Source of the DNA: Limanda limanda
Lineage: Eukaryota > Chordata > Actinopteri > Pleuronectiformes > Pleuronectidae
Direction of reading: 5' to 3'
DNA: 64,000 nt
Assembly: GCF_963576545.1 (NCBI RefSeq)
Contig: NC_083655.1
Span: 21,374,204-21,438,203 of the forward strand
The translations under genes were made by a program, and so were the position numbers. This document shows, one piece after another, positions 61,985-64,000 of the stretch. How positions within the stretch are numbered: position 1 is the stretch's first letter; the number at the start of each line of letters is the position of its first letter. The notes under the pieces are model-generated. The model did no database searches. It was not told the DNA's origin and saw only the letters and a list, made by a program, of their open reading frames with translations.

Positions 61985-63060
61985 TAGCCAGAGTTTTCAG
62001 CTATCAAGCTCCTCTCCTGTGTAATCATCTCCCATTTTCAGTTCAGGAGGCAGACACCATCTGTACGTTTAAGAGTAGTCTTAAAAACTTCCTTTACGAT
62101 AAAGCTTATAGCTAGAGTCGGTCCAGGCTTGTCTTAGACCTGCTCTTAGTTATGCTGCTTTGGGTCTAGAATATCGGGGGACACATGACACATGGAGCTT
62201 CTCTTCCCAGCTTCTCCTTCCTCTTCTCAATCGTTATCACATCAAAGAAATTAATATCTCATCAAAACATGTTACTGACTTGACCCCTTCCCCGGAGTCC
62301 CTTTGCCTTATCGTCCGCAGATCCAGGGCCAGGGCTGCGGCCACATAGTTGATTATGATGGTGGGTCGCAAATCAGAGAACGTGATCGTAATGGTAGATC
62401 CTGTATGGTGGATTCTGTATCATTCTAGCTGAGCGTGATAATAATGCTGAGTTGTTACATGTTACTCACTTGGCTTTTTCCCTGGATTCATTGTGCCTTA
62501 TTGTTTGCAGATCTAGGATTATTGCTCTGGCCACAACATGGATCTTGATGGTGGGTCATAGATTGGGATCATTGACCATAGATCATGACGGTGTATTGCG
62601 AAATGAATCAAATCAATCAAATTGTATTTGTATAGCCTATATTCACAATTTTGACTCATGGGGCTTTAACAAGGTGTGACATCCTCTGCCCTTAACCATC
62701 GACAAGAGTAAGGAAAAACTACAAAAAAAAACTTTGAACAGGGTAAAAAGAACGTAGAAACCTCAGAGAGAGCCACATGTGAGGGATCCCTCTGCCAGGA
62801 CGGACAGAAGTGCAATAGATGTCACTTGTAGAGGAGAACATCAGAAAAGGATTTACAGCATTGATTAGAATAAACACTTTGTAGCATAATGGAAGGTAAA
62901 TTAATTAATGGATTATTGTCATTAATGGTCGAGTATCTGAGGAGAAATATTGTATATCAAGCAGTCTTGTTGTAATCATAGTCCACGGTCATCAGCCACC
63001 ACTATCAGGATCCCCCATTACGATCAGATGCCGTCATAGTCCACATTGATTGTGATAGTG
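61985..63060 (+). mobile_element. L2/CR1-like LINE 3' end, second copy
   Basis: Starts inside the ORF2 C-terminus (ttttcagctatcaagctcctctcctgtg.., FSYQAPLLCNHLPFSVQEAD), ends the protein at about 62114, and continues into the 3' UTR (gtcggtccaggcttg, ttagttatgctgctttggg). It then runs into gatggtgggtcgc/gatcgtgat tail repeats, with an inverted-type block at 62618..62700 (tttgtatagcctatattcacaa, tgtgacatcctctgccct). Interrupted at 63061 by a MITE. Confidence 0.7.
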
Positions 63061-63738
63061 CAGGGATTCCCAAAGTCTGGTGCGTGCGCATGCTGCCTCT
63101 AGGGGCTGCGCGAGAGAAACAATTTAATGGTGCTCCCTCCCCCTCCCTCTCCCTCTCTCTCTCTCTCTTGCTGCAGGCTGAGCCACCTGAGCTACTCTAG
63201 AAAATCCTCAAATGGATCATCTTTTGTATCCATATCTGTTGCTGAGCCGACGCATGTGCCACTCTTTGTCATTTATGTGGTGGATCGTGTTCAACTTTAT
63301 TGTAATTTGATTTAGATTAATGGTGTTCCAATTTCCGAAACCGCTGTATGGTTAATTGTAAATTAAATTAGATGCCATTTTCCTTTAATGTGGCTGAAAA
63401 AGCATTTTTCCCCATGTTCTCTCATGATGGGCGAATCTGAGCCCTTGCGTGTGTCCTCGCCATCCTCTTTGCTCTTTGAAGTGACGGCTTGTGTAACTTT
63501 GTTGAAATTTAATGAAACTTTGTTGCAGTGTTTCATTCGAATGCAACGCATTGTTGCGATCTCTTGATTATTTTGTTATGTGTGTACTGATCATGTGTTC
63601 ATGAGTAAAGATGATGTATTTAATGCGGCTATAAATAGGCTCTGTTAGGTTTTTATTTTTTGAAGGTGTAAGGGATTGCGGGATGCATGAAACCGGTCGG
63701 GATGTAGAAGGGGTGCGTAAAACGTTTGGGAACCGGTA
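63061..63738. mobile_element. hAT-like element (CAGGGATTCCCAAAG ends)
   Basis: The left end CAGGGATTCCCAAAGTCTGG (63061) pairs with the right end ..cgtttgggaaccggta (63738). TGATAGTG flanks both ends exactly (63053..63060, 63739..63746). The interior has no intact transposase. One 62-codon ORF at 63127 looks like chance sequence. Confidence 0.88.
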
Positions 63739-64000
63739 TGATAGTGGATCGTAATCGTGGTGGCACCTGATCGTGGATAGTGGTGGTGGATTGTGATCAT
63801 GGTGGCAGCTGATGGTGGATCATAATGGTGGATTGCAGATCGTGATGGTGGATCCTGACTCTGGATCTTGATTGTGGATCGTGGTGGTGGATTGTGATCC
63901 TGGTGGCGGCTAACCGTGGACTATAATTACAACATGACTGCTTGATATACAACATGCCTACTCACATACTCTACCATTACCGGCAATAACTCCTCCATTT
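63739..64000 (+). repeat. LINE tail, GATCGTGG-rich, continuation
   Basis: Resumes the repeat interrupted at 63061: gtggatcgtaatcgtggtgg and irregular gtggtggattgtgatc units, then ggactataattacaacatgactgcttgata, which matches the tail at 25790..25825. Confidence 0.75.

Overview
This window is vertebrate genomic DNA, most likely from a spiny-rayed teleost fish. The evidence is two spliced exons of a vertebrate nervous-system gene (plppr5) separated by a 23 kb intron, many hAT-type MITEs with 8-bp target duplications, an L2-like LINE tail, a tRNA-derived SINE and vertebrate-type CACTA (EnSpm) transposons. There are no prokaryotic genes, no CRISPR array and no stand-alone tRNA or rRNA gene that I can see. 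Almost all short ORFs are chance ORFs.

Host gene (about 1-31,000, minus strand). Exon 1 of a plppr5-like gene lies at 30579..30923 and exon 2 at 7413..7545. Both end in clean splice sites and exon 2 begins at one, and the reading frame continues across the junction. Later exons lie off the left edge. A 205-bp (GA)n tract sits just upstream of exon 1. Intron 1 is packed with mobile elements: hAT-like MITEs at 12055, 13216, 17150, 19420 and 27078, a three-level nest at 26951..28642, an L2-like LINE end at 25085, and two inverted copies of an unclassified repeat that carries a small spliced ORF (about 9190..10880 and 18245..19410). Two more MITEs (3251, 4292) lie in intron 2.

Middle (31,000-46,000). 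I find no host exon here. There is a broken RecQ-like helicase fragment (38985..39193), a 17-bp GC-rich minisatellite, simple repeats and a perfect 15-bp hairpin.

CACTA nest (46,186-57,969). This is the most interesting region. An inner element (46404..54939) lies inside an outer one (46186..57969). All four ends read CACTGTAAA.., and TA lies just outside every end. The inner element carries, on the minus strand, a spliced promoter/leader region, a C2H2-zinc-finger DDE transposase with three visible lesions, and downstream an apparently intact four-exon gene of 515 codons (PB1-like N-terminus, family often labelled SAMD3-like). The right arm of the outer element carries a decayed copy of the last exon of the same gene family. 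The gene family therefore appears in two separate CACTA elements, which suggests that it is transposon cargo or a second transposon protein rather than a host gene hit by chance.

Right end (58,000-64,000). Dispersed repeats, two more hAT-like MITEs with exact 8-bp duplications (59633..60219 and 63061..63738), a hAT-like left terminus at 61021, and an L2-like LINE 3' end with a long GATCGTGG-rich tail.
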